52,714 bases of DNA from CAYLLN01 sp036496265. Lineage in GTDB: Bacteria > Planctomycetota > Planctomycetia > Pirellulales > Pirellulaceae. The stretch is from assembly GCA_036496265.1 (NCBI GenBank), contig DASXLL010000227.1, positions 1 to 52,714 on the forward strand, in the 5' to 3' direction. Of the stretch, positions 23,600 through 32,429 are shown in pieces (the first letter of the stretch is position 1; each line of letters begins with the position of its first letter). A program made the translations under genes and the position numbers. The notes under the pieces are model-generated. The model was not told the DNA's origin. It searched no databases and saw only the letters and a list, made by a program, of their open reading frames with translations.

Positions 23600-26197
23600 T
23601 CAATCAACCGGCTGCATTCCAACAGTGAGGACAGGCGGTGTGGCGTTGTTCTGCCTCGCGAGCGGCGCAAGTGTGGGTTTTGCGACGATGCCGAGCATGA
23701 GGTTGTCGTCAACGGCGAACATGCCGCCGCCCATACCGCCCATGCCCATGCCACCCATGCCGCCACCCATGCCACCCATACCACCACCCATGCCACCCAT
23801 GCCACCCATGCCACCACCCATACCACCCATGCCGCCCATGCCTCCCATCATTCCTCCTCCCATCCCGCCCATCATTCCACCCATGCCGCCCATGCGGGTC
23901 ATAATTGGTATGACTAGGTCGCCGACCGGATACACCTTCGTAATCAGTTGGCTCTCGGCGTCTTCAGGCGTCGTAACCTGCAATACCTCGTCGCGGACGA
24001 GATAAGTCAGTTCCAGGTCCTTGAGGATCAGCCGCAATGCCGAGCGAAGCGTGATGCTGCGGAGACTCTTGGTCACCGGCGTATCGGCGCTGACGCTGGC
24101 TTCTTCCAGCTTCTTCATGCTTAGGACGATTGGAATGTTGTGCGTTTCCGCTAGGTAGAGCACCACATCCTTGAGCGGCATTTCCACCACATCGATGGTC
24201 GTGTTTTTGCCCAGCTCGCTGAAGATACGTTGTTCGGCGCCGCCTTGTTTGCCAAGATCGACCGCCTTGTATTTCAGGCGGCGAATCGTCAAATCTTCCC
24301 ATTGGTCCGCCGGCATATAAACAATCGGCGGCTCGTCGGGGAACGGAACGAACGACAATTCCACGGTGAACAAAGTACGCAGATAATTATTGTGCCTCTG
24401 TACCACGACATTGTTAATTTCATTGACATTGCGGATCAGACGACCACCTTGAGTAATCGACTGATCGATTGACGTGTTGGGTGCCAACCGATGAATTTCG
24501 GGCACGATCGTTTCGTCGGCCACGGCGTAGCGTTGTTCGGCCATCAGCGACTCGAAGCGATCGACGACCTGCTTGATGCGCGACGTTTGAATAGCTAAAG
24601 CGTCGTTGAGCCGTTCTTGCTCGGCAGCCGCAGCCTGTTGCTCTTGGGCGACGGCGACCGCCTGATCAACGCGGATTTTGGCCTGCCGCGATGCGCGAAT
24701 GGCGACTTCAATCTTGCGGCGAAGTTGTGCGCGAACTTCGGGCTCAAGTTCTGGCGTGCGTTCGACGCCTTCCAGCGTTAACTTAAGGTCGTTTTCGGCC
24801 TGGTCGGGATTCGTGGCCATTGTCCGATTGGCGACGGCCAACGCGTTATCGACCTCTGCCTGCATTTTGCCGGACAAAACCCGCCGCTCTTCCTCCACGC
24901 GGCCGAGAAATCCAGGCGGTTCGGCCAGAACTTCGGCGAGCAGGCCGCTCGGCGCGGTCGGCTCAGCCAGGCCGGTCAGCTTCAACGCCGGCTCTGTCGT
25001 AGCTGGCGCTTTCGCGGCGGCCAGACCCTTCTTCGCGGCCGCTTTGATGGCAATGGCTTTCGGGTTGCCCGGATCGCGAGCCAGCGCGGCCTCGGCGACC
25101 TTCACAGCGCCCGCGAAGTTACCGCCGGCCAGTGCTTCGTTGCCGAGCTTGGCAAGCTGCTGGGCGCTGTTCATCGTCACATCAGCCGCTTGACGCAGCG
25201 CATTGGAGCCGGCCGTCGGCAGCGAAATGCCTTTATCGGCTTCGGCCATTTCCACCAGCTTCGACAAAAAGGCGAAGTCTTCACTCGCTTTTTCTGGCTT
25301 GGTGGTCCAGCTCCACTTCGTTGGCTTGCCGTTCATCGTGCCGTTGAGTTCAACTTTGACAGACTCTTGATTGGAGAGCAGACCGATTAGCACCGAATCG
25401 CGGTCGGTCCGCACGGGCGGCACCTGGGTCGGGAACGCCTCGGCCACATTGCTCGACAGCGAGCTTTTGTTCGGCCACAGAACCGAGGCATGCACCGAAC
25501 TAGCCAGCCGGCGGCCGATCGTGACGGCATCTGCGTCAGGCGCGGGTGTTTCGACAACGCCGCCGGTGTGATTGGCCAGGGCGGCCATAAGTTGCGTGTT
25601 CTGCTGCGGGCCGAGCATATAGCTCGACACGCTGACGCGCTCGCCGCGCAAGTCGCCGACCAACTTGCTCATCGCAGCGTCGGTCAGCACGTTGGCTTTG
25701 CTCATCGCATCGCCGACATAAATCACCGTCCGCGCTCGGCCGTCGGCGGCGAAGCTGCTGGCGGCTGTTCGCAGTCCCGCATTCAGGTCCGTCGCCCCGA
25801 GCGGCGTGCGGGCGTTCAATTTGGCCAGCGCGGCCTGCATTTCCGATCCCTTGGCTGCAACGAATCCGGCTGAGAGCGGGACCGCTTTCATATCGACGGC
25901 CATGAGCTGCACGCGATCGTTCGGGCTAAAGCTTGACAGCATCGCGGTCAGCGCCGCCATTTCCTCGCTGCGGTAGCGCCCGACTTGACTCGCCGACGTA
26001 TCAACCAAAATCACAACGTCGTTCTTCTGCGTCGCGTCGGCAGTCGCCTGCGGCATCAAACTCAGGGCGAAATAATCCCGGCTGCCTTTCGCGAACGTGC
26101 CCATTCGTGCCGCGGGCGGTTCAGCTCCGGCGAGGCCGCTGAACACGAATGTCGAGAGGGAGCAAACAGTCAGCCACTCACATGTGCGAGATATCAT
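23600..26197 (-). CDS. Secreted VWA/STN-domain protein with Gly-Met-rich tail
   Basis: 865 residues. Signal peptide 1-25 (ends SGLAGAEP). A von Willebrand A domain at about 58-240 has a MIDAS motif DTSAS (D66, S68, S70) and the later T in TPLGATDLNAG. A short TPR-like helix pair follows (GNEALAGGNFAGAVKVAEAA), then a long coiled coil (about 430-570, VDQAVAVAQEQQAAAAEQER). A secretin/STN-like domain lies at about 690-765 (VVEMPLKDVVLYLAETHNIP, LRSALRLILKDLELTYLVRD, YPVGDLV). A tail of about 55 residues consists of GGM/GGG units, then a 30-residue ordered end. The family seems typical of planctomycetes and its role is unknown; surface adhesion or envelope assembly is possible. The gene is monocistronic with 150 or more bases of free upstream sequence. 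Confidence 0.88.
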   Translation of the reverse strand: MISRTCEWLTVCSLSTFVFSGLAGAEPPAARMGTFAKGSRDYFALSLMPQATADATQKNDVVILVDTSASQVGRYRSEEMAALTAMLSSFSPNDRVQLMAVDMKAVPLSAGFVAAKGSEMQAALAKLNARTPLGATDLNAGLRTAASSFAADGRARTVIYVGDAMSKANVLTDAAMSKLVGDLRGERVSVSSYMLGPQQNTQLMAALANHTGGVVETPAPDADAVTIGRRLASSVHASVLWPNKSSLSSNVAEAFPTQVPPVRTDRDSVLIGLLSNQESVKVELNGTMNGKPTKWSWTTKPEKASEDFAFLSKLVEMAEADKGISLPTAGSNALRQAADVTMNSAQQLAKLGNEALAGGNFAGAVKVAEAALARDPGNPKAIAIKAAAKKGLAAAKAPATTEPALKLTGLAEPTAPSGLLAEVLAEPPGFLGRVEEERRVLSGKMQAEVDNALAVANRTMATNPDQAENDLKLTLEGVERTPELEPEVRAQLRRKIEVAIRASRQAKIRVDQAVAVAQEQQAAAAEQERLNDALAIQTSRIKQVVDRFESLMAEQRYAVADETIVPEIHRLAPNTSIDQSITQGGRLIRNVNEINNVVVQRHNNYLRTLFTVELSFVPFPDEPPIVYMPADQWEDLTIRRLKYKAVDLGKQGGAEQRIFSELGKNTTIDVVEMPLKDVVLYLAETHNIPIVLSMKKLEEASVSADTPVTKSLRSITLRSALRLILKDLELTYLVRDEVLQVTTPEDAESQLITKVYPVGDLVIPIMTRMGGMGGMMGGMGGGMMGGMGGMGGMGGGMGGMGGMGGGMGGMGGGMGGMGMGGMGGGMFAVDDNLMLGIVAKPTLAPLARQNNATPPVLTVGMQPVD
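23718..23900 (-). repeat. Gly-Met codon repeat tract in the VWA/STN gene
   Basis: A run of GGC/GGT-GGC-ATG codons encodes MGGMGGGMGG-type peptide over about 60 residues. On the + strand it reads as CCACCCATGCC units. It is a low-complexity, slippage-prone tract and its length may vary among strains. Confidence 0.9.
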
Positions 26198-26405
26198 GAC
26201 GAAATAACTCCGCGCTCAAGATGTGAAAACAGTGGGTCCCTATCGCGTTTAGCCAGTTGAACGAGCAAAGCACTGCGCTGTTCGTTGCTGGACAGATAAG
26301 CGTTAATTTTATCCCTCCACAGGGCCTACGCTATCGAAAGCCGCCACCTAACCGGCTTTTAACCTTTGCCGTCAGACGCCTGAACAAGGCGATAATGCAG
26401 ACCCA

Positions 26406-26525
26406 ATGCCTTACGCTGGAAAAGCCGCAATCCAGAATCGCATTGCCGCAGTCCTGTCCTCTTACGATGACTTGATCGAGAACAACCAGCGAAGTACCCA
26501 CTTGCTCCAGCAGGCAGCTCAATGA
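26406..26525 (+). pseudogene. hsdS: C-terminal remnant of a type I restriction specificity subunit (HsdS)
   Basis: A 39-codon open frame (from ATG 26406 to TGA 26523) reads KAAIQNRIAAVLSSYDDLIE then NNQRSTHLLQQAAQ. The block Q-x-RIAAVLSSYDDLIENN-x-R-x3-L is the signature of the central and C-terminal coiled-coil spacer of HsdS proteins, where an intact gene has about 400 residues. The target-recognition domains, hsdM and hsdR are absent. It is a scar of a lost restriction-modification locus. Confidence 0.75.
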
Positions 26526-26754
26526 TTCGCGCTAGTCAATACTTGTTGCCTTGAGGTTAAAGAAGATTAATTAGTGAAGATTGGGAATCGACGTTGCATT
26601 GTCATACGGAATGGCGTCGAATATCCGAATTCGCCTGGTGTGATGTTGTTGATATGGCTCTCCTTCACAGGACCGGCCGGGTACAAAATAAAGTATCTGT
26701 CGGTTGGCCTGACTAGCGTTTGCATTGAAATGCGCTACAGATAGCGATCAAAGC

Positions 26755-28053
26755 ATGGACGCTCAAGCGGACTCCGTGAGGCTCGACAAAGAGCAGAGAA
26801 TAGTCTGCGCGGCCATTTCGGCCGTCTTGCTCTCGGCTGTCGAAGTCGCAGTCGACTGGGGCACTTGGGTCGAGCTCAACGTATCCGTTGTGTACGGATT
26901 GCCATTGGTACTTGCAGCCCTGGCGCGGAGCATTCGACTGCTTTGGGGGCTAATGGCGGTGTTGGTGTCGATGACTTTTCTGGTATATGCCGCGCAAATC
27001 CCTGACGGCGAGTTCGCGTTTCGAGAGCCACTCTTTGTAAACCGAGTGCTTTCTGCGGTCGCACTCGTTATTACCACGTGTTTGCTTCATATACGGCTGC
27101 TCGCGGCTGCGAAACTTGCCGCGCAGGACGAGGCGATCAAGGAAACCAATCGACGGCTGGAGCTGGCCAACAATGAACTGGTGCGCCACGAGATCCAAAT
27201 CACCCGACAAAATGAGGAGCTGGAGCTGCGGCGCCGTGAGGCTGAAGCAACGAGCGAGCGGAAGACACGGTTCATGGCGTCTGTCTCGCATGATATTCGC
27301 GCGCCGATAAACGCAATTAACTTGATGGCCGAGGTCATGTGCCGTACGGCGGAAAACCCAGCCTTCGCCGCCGAGGTCCCAGACATCGCCCGCAGGCTCC
27401 AGGTCAACGCGCTTTCGCTCTCTGACCTGCTTTCTGATGTTCTTGATATCGCGCGCTTTGATTCTGGGTGCGTGGAATTGAAGCCTTCTCGCTTCCTACT
27501 CAATGATCTCTTGAATGAGCACCGCGAGGCACTGCTTCTTTTGGCCCAGTCCAAGGGACTAAGTCTCGTCGTTGAATCCTCGAACTCCCCCATTTGGCTA
27601 TACGTTGACCGCGTTAAGCTTTCGCGTGTCGTGAGCAATCTGCTGAGCAACGCGATTAAATACACGGCCGCGGGCGACGTGACGGCCCGAGTGGTCGTGT
27701 CGCCGGATCAAGCGGTGTCGATTGAGGTACAAGATACGGGTCTCGGTATTCCGCCCAACTCTCTTGATGGGATCTTCGATGAATTTGCTCAATTGAGTAA
27801 TCCGGAGCGCGACCCGAATAAGGGTTGGGGGCTCGGTCTTCCAATTTGCAAACGGCTTGTCAATTTTTTGGGAGGAGCGATTTCGGTTGTTAGCCAGGAA
27901 GGCGCAGGAAGCGTCTTCACGATACGACTCGGAAGTGAGTGTTTGTGTGATCCGCCTGGCGAAGATCGGAGAGAGAGCCGAGGACATTCGGACTACGGAT
28001 GCGAACAACATGTCCACAAAATGACATTCTTGTCGGTCCGGCAGGAATTCTGA
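26755..28053 (+). CDS. Membrane-bound sensor histidine kinase
   Basis: 432 residues from the ATG at 26755 (an in-frame TTG at 26725 is an alternative). The N-terminal 110 residues hold about four hydrophobic segments with almost no periplasmic part (IVCAAISAVLLSAVEVAVDW, SVVYGLPLVLAALARSIRLL, WGLMAVLVSMTFLVYAAQI, VLSAVALVITTCLLHIRLLA), so it may sense membrane state or a lipophilic signal. A coiled coil (DEAIKETNRRLELANNELVR) leads to the HisKA box FMASVSHDIRAPINAI with phospho-accepting H179. The ATPase domain shows NLLSNAIKYT, DTGLGIPPN and GWGLGLPICKRLV. About 40 residues after the expected end (SECLCDPPGEDRRESRGHSD...) are atypical and may come from a frameshifted extension. No response regulator lies next to it. 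Confidence 0.88.
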   Translation: MDAQADSVRLDKEQRIVCAAISAVLLSAVEVAVDWGTWVELNVSVVYGLPLVLAALARSIRLLWGLMAVLVSMTFLVYAAQIPDGEFAFREPLFVNRVLSAVALVITTCLLHIRLLAAAKLAAQDEAIKETNRRLELANNELVRHEIQITRQNEELELRRREAEATSERKTRFMASVSHDIRAPINAINLMAEVMCRTAENPAFAAEVPDIARRLQVNALSLSDLLSDVLDIARFDSGCVELKPSRFLLNDLLNEHREALLLLAQSKGLSLVVESSNSPIWLYVDRVKLSRVVSNLLSNAIKYTAAGDVTARVVVSPDQAVSIEVQDTGLGIPPNSLDGIFDEFAQLSNPERDPNKGWGLGLPICKRLVNFLGGAISVVSQEGAGSVFTIRLGSECLCDPPGEDRRESRGHSDYGCEQHVHKMTFLSVRQEF

Positions 28054-28151
28054 TCCAAAGTGGTATCGGTGAATCAAGTCGCGGTTCCGAAATGAGGCCG
28101 AATGCTGACCGCTACCCGAGCGACCATCGCCATCGCCGCCGGTCCTCTGAC

Positions 28152-28589
28152 TCATATTCGAATCAAGGCCAGTCCCGTTTCGGCGTCATGCTGTCGCCGT
28201 AAATGAGCCGGCGATTCCGTCAGGACTAGTTCCAGAGTCGGACGCACGCGGGCTTTAAGCAGATGGCCGGCCATTGCGGTTCCGTCGCGCTTGCCAACGA
28301 CGACGTGAGCATGGACTTTTGGCTCTCCACGCTCGCCGGCCGCAATATCCCCGATCAGGGCGACCACTTCGACCTGCTCTTCGATCGGAATTTGCAGGTA
28401 ATCCTTCTTCTGCCAATCGAAATAGCCGAGCGTGACGCTTTGGAATGCGCCAATCGCCGTGAAATGGCTCCCAGCCAGTCGCTTCTCGCTGGCAAACTTC
28501 TGGAGCGCACTCATCACTTCGTCTCCCGTTTCAAAAATCAACGCAATGGTCTGCTGCCCATGGTCTTCGTTTAGAACTTTGGACTGCAT
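28152..28589 (-). CDS. PPC (DUF296) domain protein
   Basis: 145 residues forming one PPC domain (plants and prokaryotes conserved), which trimerises and in bacteria may bind DNA or a metal/ligand. Three histidines typical of the bacterial metal site are present: H93 and H95 in KVHAHVVVGK and H109 in AGHLL. The conserved block ALQKFASEKRLAGSHFTAIG is near the start. The ribosome site AGGAGCG lies seven bases before the ATG. It is the last gene of the six-gene operon, 28 bases after the GH15 gene. A regulatory or sugar-related ligand-binding role is possible, but function is unproven. Confidence 0.9.
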   Translation of the reverse strand: MQSKVLNEDHGQQTIALIFETGDEVMSALQKFASEKRLAGSHFTAIGAFQSVTLGYFDWQKKDYLQIPIEEQVEVVALIGDIAAGERGEPKVHAHVVVGKRDGTAMAGHLLKARVRPTLELVLTESPAHLRRQHDAETGLALIRI

Positions 28590-28617
28590 TATTAACGCTC
28601 CTGTTTTTAGGGTGCCT

Positions 28618-31032
28618 TCATTCGCCTTTCATCGCCTCAACCGTGACTTGAAAATTACGGCCCTCCCACTGGCTAGCGTCGGGCCAGAACATTGTGAATT
28701 CGAGATTGGTCCCGGCTGGCAATTTCTCGGTGGCTAAATCCACAAAATGATTGCCCAGACGCGTGTCGCGGGTTTTTGTCTCCTGAACGCTGCGCCAGCC
28801 ATCGCTGGTCCAGCGGACCACTGCTTGGCTTATGAACTCCAGCCGAAGCGTCTTTCCCGTGGGCATCGCGCGGCGCTGCTGTAAGAACCGCCAACCGACT
28901 TTGCTCGATACGGTTTTCCGTTTCAGATAACGCTCGACCGTATGAACTGGCATGTCAAAAATGCGACCGTCGTGCAGCGATCGGCGAAGCTTGACATACT
29001 CCGCATGCGCCCAGACAAGCGGCATCGCCGATCCGGCTGGCCTGCCAAAGTGCAGATCGCGCTCGGGAATGTCGGGCGCATCCCAAGCCTGCTCGGGCAG
29101 CAACCCACTTTCGCTGGCGAACGATTCCATCGCCGCGAGCAGTCGGTGGGCCTCCTTTTTTCGGCCAGCGGCCAGCTCATAATGAGCGCGCTCACCCGTC
29201 AACAGCGGCCAGACCCGGCCGATTCCGGTCCCGTCATAGGGCGAGCCATCGGCGTGCTCTCCGTAGCCATCGCGGTTATACCGATGCCAACAAGGACCGT
29301 GCGGCAGCTCGACCTTCAGCAACGAGTCGATCGTGCGGACCGTGTTGACGATCCGCGGATCATCGGCGGCGCGCAGGCCAAATCGGACCAGGCATAGGGC
29401 GTCGGGGCTAACGAGATCCGCGGCGCGGATCCGGCCTTGACCGTCGTGATGGTTTTTCAGATTCACAAGGCCCGCGGCCGGCGAATGCTGCTGCATTTGG
29501 TCCGGGAGCGCGAAGCGGACGTAATAGCCGTCCACCCCAGTGTCGCGAGCCAGTTGAGTCCCACGTACATAAAGCAGCTCATCGATGGTGTCGTTCCACG
29601 CGTCCGCTGTCTCGCGCAGGTAAACCGCGGCTTCCGCTTCGCCTTGCGATTCGGCGATCTCAGCCGCCACGAGCAGCGCGGCGATTTCGACCGCCATCGT
29701 CGAGGCGAAATAGCCGGCTTCCTCTTCCCAGCGGTCCATGGGACTGACCGGGCCATTCGCAATCAAGAATTGAGCCGCCAATCGAACCATGGGCCAGAGC
29801 CGCGCGAGTGCCTTGTCATCGACCGCTTTCTCGCTTCGCGACAACCCAACGTGCAGAATGACGAAGGCTGTTTCATCAAGCTGGATTCCATTCCAGTGAT
29901 GGAAACCGTTGAGCAGCATGTTCTGCGGCCAATGACCGTCGGCGTTCTGAGTGACCTGAAGATAAAACAATACGCGGCGGGCGTCGTCATGTTTTTTGAT
30001 CGCGAGCAGGGCGCCAACGGTCTGAATCATGTCGCGCGGCCAAACGAGGTGATAACCCCAATCCGCATCGCCTTTGGCATATCCCCAAGGCACGGCCAGG
30101 CTGGCGACTACGGCGCCCGGAAAATACTTGGATTCGTGCGTCCGCATCACCGCTGCGCTGATGCGATAGATGTCCTGCGGATGCTGCTCCGAGCCGCTCA
30201 GATTGAGCAATCCCTGCTGCCAATCGTTCCAATGATGGACGTATTCTTGCCGCGCCGAATCAAAACCCTGAAGCAAGCTAGCACGCGCCTGATGGCCGGC
30301 CTCATACTCGTCACGGCCAAATCCCAGCGCCAGCACGAACTTGCCATTCGTGGCGGTCAGGTCCACCTCGCCCGTCAATGCGACATTGCCGTCTTCGGCC
30401 CGCTCGTAAAACCAGGTCATTTCTTTGTGCCGTGAGATGTCTTGCCACCCGTCCGAAACACCGACATAGCCGACCGAGCGCCTTCGCCAGGGTCCCGAGC
30501 AGGCCAGCGCCAGCGCCGTTCCCTCGTGGCGGGCAAACAACATCGCGACTCCTTTGAAGTCGCCCACCCAGGCGGTGTTCTCAGCGCCTTGGTTCCCCAG
30601 GTGCGGACTGAGCAGCGCAAACAGTCCATATTCGTCAAGCTTGCCGTGATTCGGCCGAAACTTGATTTGCTGCAATACGACAGAGCGGCGCGGATCGGCA
30701 ACTACTTCCTTTTCAATGCAATAACGCCCCTTCTTGCAAGTGTTTGTCACGCGAAAGGCGGGCGCGCCCGGCGCCAAATATTCCATTTTGGAGTCGGTAT
30801 CCTGGCGCTCCTCAGAAAAAAAGTCCCCACGGTCGCTTACTAACAGGCCCAAGTCCCGAGTGCAGGCGGTATCGACGAATGGATAAAAGACTTCTGTCAG
30901 GATGCCATGACTCAGCGTGAACCAGACGGAGCTAGCCGTGCTCAAGGCGGTGCCCACGCCATCTTTGGGGCCTGGCGCCCAGCGCGGCGGTGCTCCGGGT
31001 TTCCCCGGCGGTAACTTCTCGGTCGCCGCCAT
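28618..31032 (-). CDS. Glycoside hydrolase family 15 (glucoamylase/glucodextranase type)
   Basis: 804 residues. Predicted to release glucose from the non-reducing ends of alpha-glucans, glucodextran or trehalose. An N-terminal beta-sandwich of the glucodextranase kind covers about 20-270 (GVGTALSTASSVWFTLSHGI). The (alpha/alpha)6 barrel follows with DWGYHLVWPRDMIQTVGALL near 325. The acid catalyst lies in RWEEEAGYF (E436-E438) and the base is probably E647 in LLPEQAWD. A C-terminal beta domain of about 100 residues (VRWTSDGWRSVQETKTRDT) ends the protein. No signal peptide is visible, so the enzyme should be cytoplasmic and act on stored glycogen or imported oligosaccharides. It starts 15 bases after the SDR gene within the operon. 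Confidence 0.93.
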   Translation of the reverse strand: MAATEKLPPGKPGAPPRWAPGPKDGVGTALSTASSVWFTLSHGILTEVFYPFVDTACTRDLGLLVSDRGDFFSEERQDTDSKMEYLAPGAPAFRVTNTCKKGRYCIEKEVVADPRRSVVLQQIKFRPNHGKLDEYGLFALLSPHLGNQGAENTAWVGDFKGVAMLFARHEGTALALACSGPWRRRSVGYVGVSDGWQDISRHKEMTWFYERAEDGNVALTGEVDLTATNGKFVLALGFGRDEYEAGHQARASLLQGFDSARQEYVHHWNDWQQGLLNLSGSEQHPQDIYRISAAVMRTHESKYFPGAVVASLAVPWGYAKGDADWGYHLVWPRDMIQTVGALLAIKKHDDARRVLFYLQVTQNADGHWPQNMLLNGFHHWNGIQLDETAFVILHVGLSRSEKAVDDKALARLWPMVRLAAQFLIANGPVSPMDRWEEEAGYFASTMAVEIAALLVAAEIAESQGEAEAAVYLRETADAWNDTIDELLYVRGTQLARDTGVDGYYVRFALPDQMQQHSPAAGLVNLKNHHDGQGRIRAADLVSPDALCLVRFGLRAADDPRIVNTVRTIDSLLKVELPHGPCWHRYNRDGYGEHADGSPYDGTGIGRVWPLLTGERAHYELAAGRKKEAHRLLAAMESFASESGLLPEQAWDAPDIPERDLHFGRPAGSAMPLVWAHAEYVKLRRSLHDGRIFDMPVHTVERYLKRKTVSSKVGWRFLQQRRAMPTGKTLRLEFISQAVVRWTSDGWRSVQETKTRDTRLGNHFVDLATEKLPAGTNLEFTMFWPDASQWEGRNFQVTVEAMKGE

Positions 31033-31047
31033 GACGGCTGTCCTTTC

Positions 31048-32178
31048 TCAGCTTGAACCTGCCGGCAGCGCCCACGATTTTGAGTCGGCCCTGACAGGAC
31101 GTTGGCTGACCAGTGATACAGCACCACCAGCTCCCAGCAGTCCTAGCGATAGACCGGCGAAGCCTCGATGCCAGACCGAGCTTCTTGATGTAGCCATCAC
31201 TCCGCATAAACCAGCCAATGCGCCGGCCAAGGCGATCCAGCCGCGATGGCGGTCGGCGAGGGCCTGCGAGCTGTGATCGTGGGCGCGGCCGTCGAAATCA
31301 CCGTGCGCGCCATAATCGACTTCGTCATCTACCGGCCTAGTCACGTTGTTGCGGCGATCGGGCGACACAGGACCGTCGTATTGCTGCGCGTCGTAGCCCT
31401 GCCGCGACAGATACCAGTCCCCCAATGCTGGCGCAATCTTGTTGCCTACGATCGCAACAACCGTCGGCCCGCCAACGTACCACTCGCGGCGATCATGGTC
31501 GGCTGCCCACAAAATCGCCTCGGCGGCTACCTCCGGCTGAAAAATGGGGGGAACGGGCTGGGGCTTTCGCGGCAGGCGACTCTTTACCCAGTCGAACTGC
31601 GGCGTGTTGAGCGCCGGCATTTGCACCATCGTCAGCTTCACGTTGCTCCCGTCGTGCAGCAGCTCCGAACGCAAAGAGTCGTTGAATCCTTGAATTGCAT
31701 GTTTGGCGGCGCAATAGGCGGATTGCAAAGGAATGCCACGATAGGCCAAAGCCGAGCCAACTTGAATGATCTTTCCGCGATCGCGGGGCAACATGCGCTT
31801 GAGGGCCGCGAGCGTTCCATGGACGACGCCCAAATAAGTGACTTCAGTCACGCGGTGATAATCGGCGGCAGTCATCTGCTTCACGGGAGAGAAAACCGAG
31901 CACATGGCATTGTTGATCCAGACATCGATCGGACCAAAATGCTGCTCGACCGCCTCGGCTGCATCTTCAACTTTCTGCGCGTCTGAAACGTCGGCCTGGC
32001 AGATGATCGCTTTCCCGCCGAGTTGTTCCACATCGCGCCGGGCACCTTCCAATCCGGCGGCCCCCCGCGCGATCAATCCGATCGAAGCTCCTTGGCGAGC
32101 GAATTCCCGAACGGTCGCTCGGCCCACGCCAGCCGAAGCACCTGTCACCACCACCACGCGATCACGCATTTTCTTCAT
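31048..32178 (-). CDS. Short-chain dehydrogenase/reductase with hydrophobic C-terminal tail
   Basis: 376 residues. The classical SDR core (about 250 residues) has the cofactor motif TGASAGVG (T12-G19), NNAM at 89-92, catalytic S142 and the Y155-x3-K159 pair in YCAAK. Beyond the core, a linker of about 60 residues rich in Arg/Asp leads to two hydrophobic segments near 315-360 (WIALAGALAGLCGVM and GFAGLSLGLLGAGGAVSLVS), an addition that likely tethers the enzyme to the membrane. The substrate is unknown; glucose or another sugar or alcohol would fit the neighbouring GH15. The start codon overlaps the stop of the preceding small gene by ATGA, so the two are translationally coupled. Confidence 0.9.
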   Translation of the reverse strand: MKKMRDRVVVVTGASAGVGRATVREFARQGASIGLIARGAAGLEGARRDVEQLGGKAIICQADVSDAQKVEDAAEAVEQHFGPIDVWINNAMCSVFSPVKQMTAADYHRVTEVTYLGVVHGTLAALKRMLPRDRGKIIQVGSALAYRGIPLQSAYCAAKHAIQGFNDSLRSELLHDGSNVKLTMVQMPALNTPQFDWVKSRLPRKPQPVPPIFQPEVAAEAILWAADHDRREWYVGGPTVVAIVGNKIAPALGDWYLSRQGYDAQQYDGPVSPDRRNNVTRPVDDEVDYGAHGDFDGRAHDHSSQALADRHRGWIALAGALAGLCGVMATSRSSVWHRGFAGLSLGLLGAGGAVSLVSQRPVRADSKSWALPAGSS

Positions 32179-32429
32179 TTCGAATGTTCCTTGCGAATAG
32201 AAGCCAGCGACGATCGATCGAACCGCGTTGAGTGCGAAGAGCGGCTGAGCACATCGGACCTGAGCGGCAAGGTTGTTAGTCCGCCGAGCGCCATTAGGGC
32301 CCAGCCAATGGGCCGCCGCTCGCTATTCTTTAGACGGCCGGCCAGCAGCAAACCGAGGCCGATGCCGAGCGCGACCCTCGTTACCGCGATCAGCTCTATT
32401 TCCATCAGGGGGACTGAAACGCGCCTCAT
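32175..32429 (-). CDS. Small membrane protein in the oxidoreductase operon
   Basis: 84 residues from the ATG at 32429, which overlaps the stop of the FAD/Fe-S gene as ATGA; its own stop overlaps the SDR start in the same way. Two hydrophobic segments are visible (LIAVTRVALGIGLGLLLAGR and IGWALMALGGLTTLPL) followed by a basic, Ser-rich tail. An earlier ATG nine codons upstream is in frame but would overlap the previous gene more. I recognise no family. The tight coupling on both sides suggests a membrane partner or assembly factor for its neighbours. Confidence 0.7.
   Translation of the reverse strand: MRRVSVPLMEIELIAVTRVALGIGLGLLLAGRLKNSERRPIGWALMALGGLTTLPLRSDVLSRSSHSTRFDRSSLASIRKEHSK

Noticed and set aside
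23541..24005. Pro-Met-rich open frames on the + strand (PPMPPMPP)
   Set aside because: They are the reverse-strand reading of the Gly-Met tract of the VWA/STN protein and have no independent support.
29437..30435. 332-codon + strand frame opposite the GH15 gene
   Set aside because: The - strand carries an unambiguous GH15 enzyme; the opposite frame has no recognisable domain.
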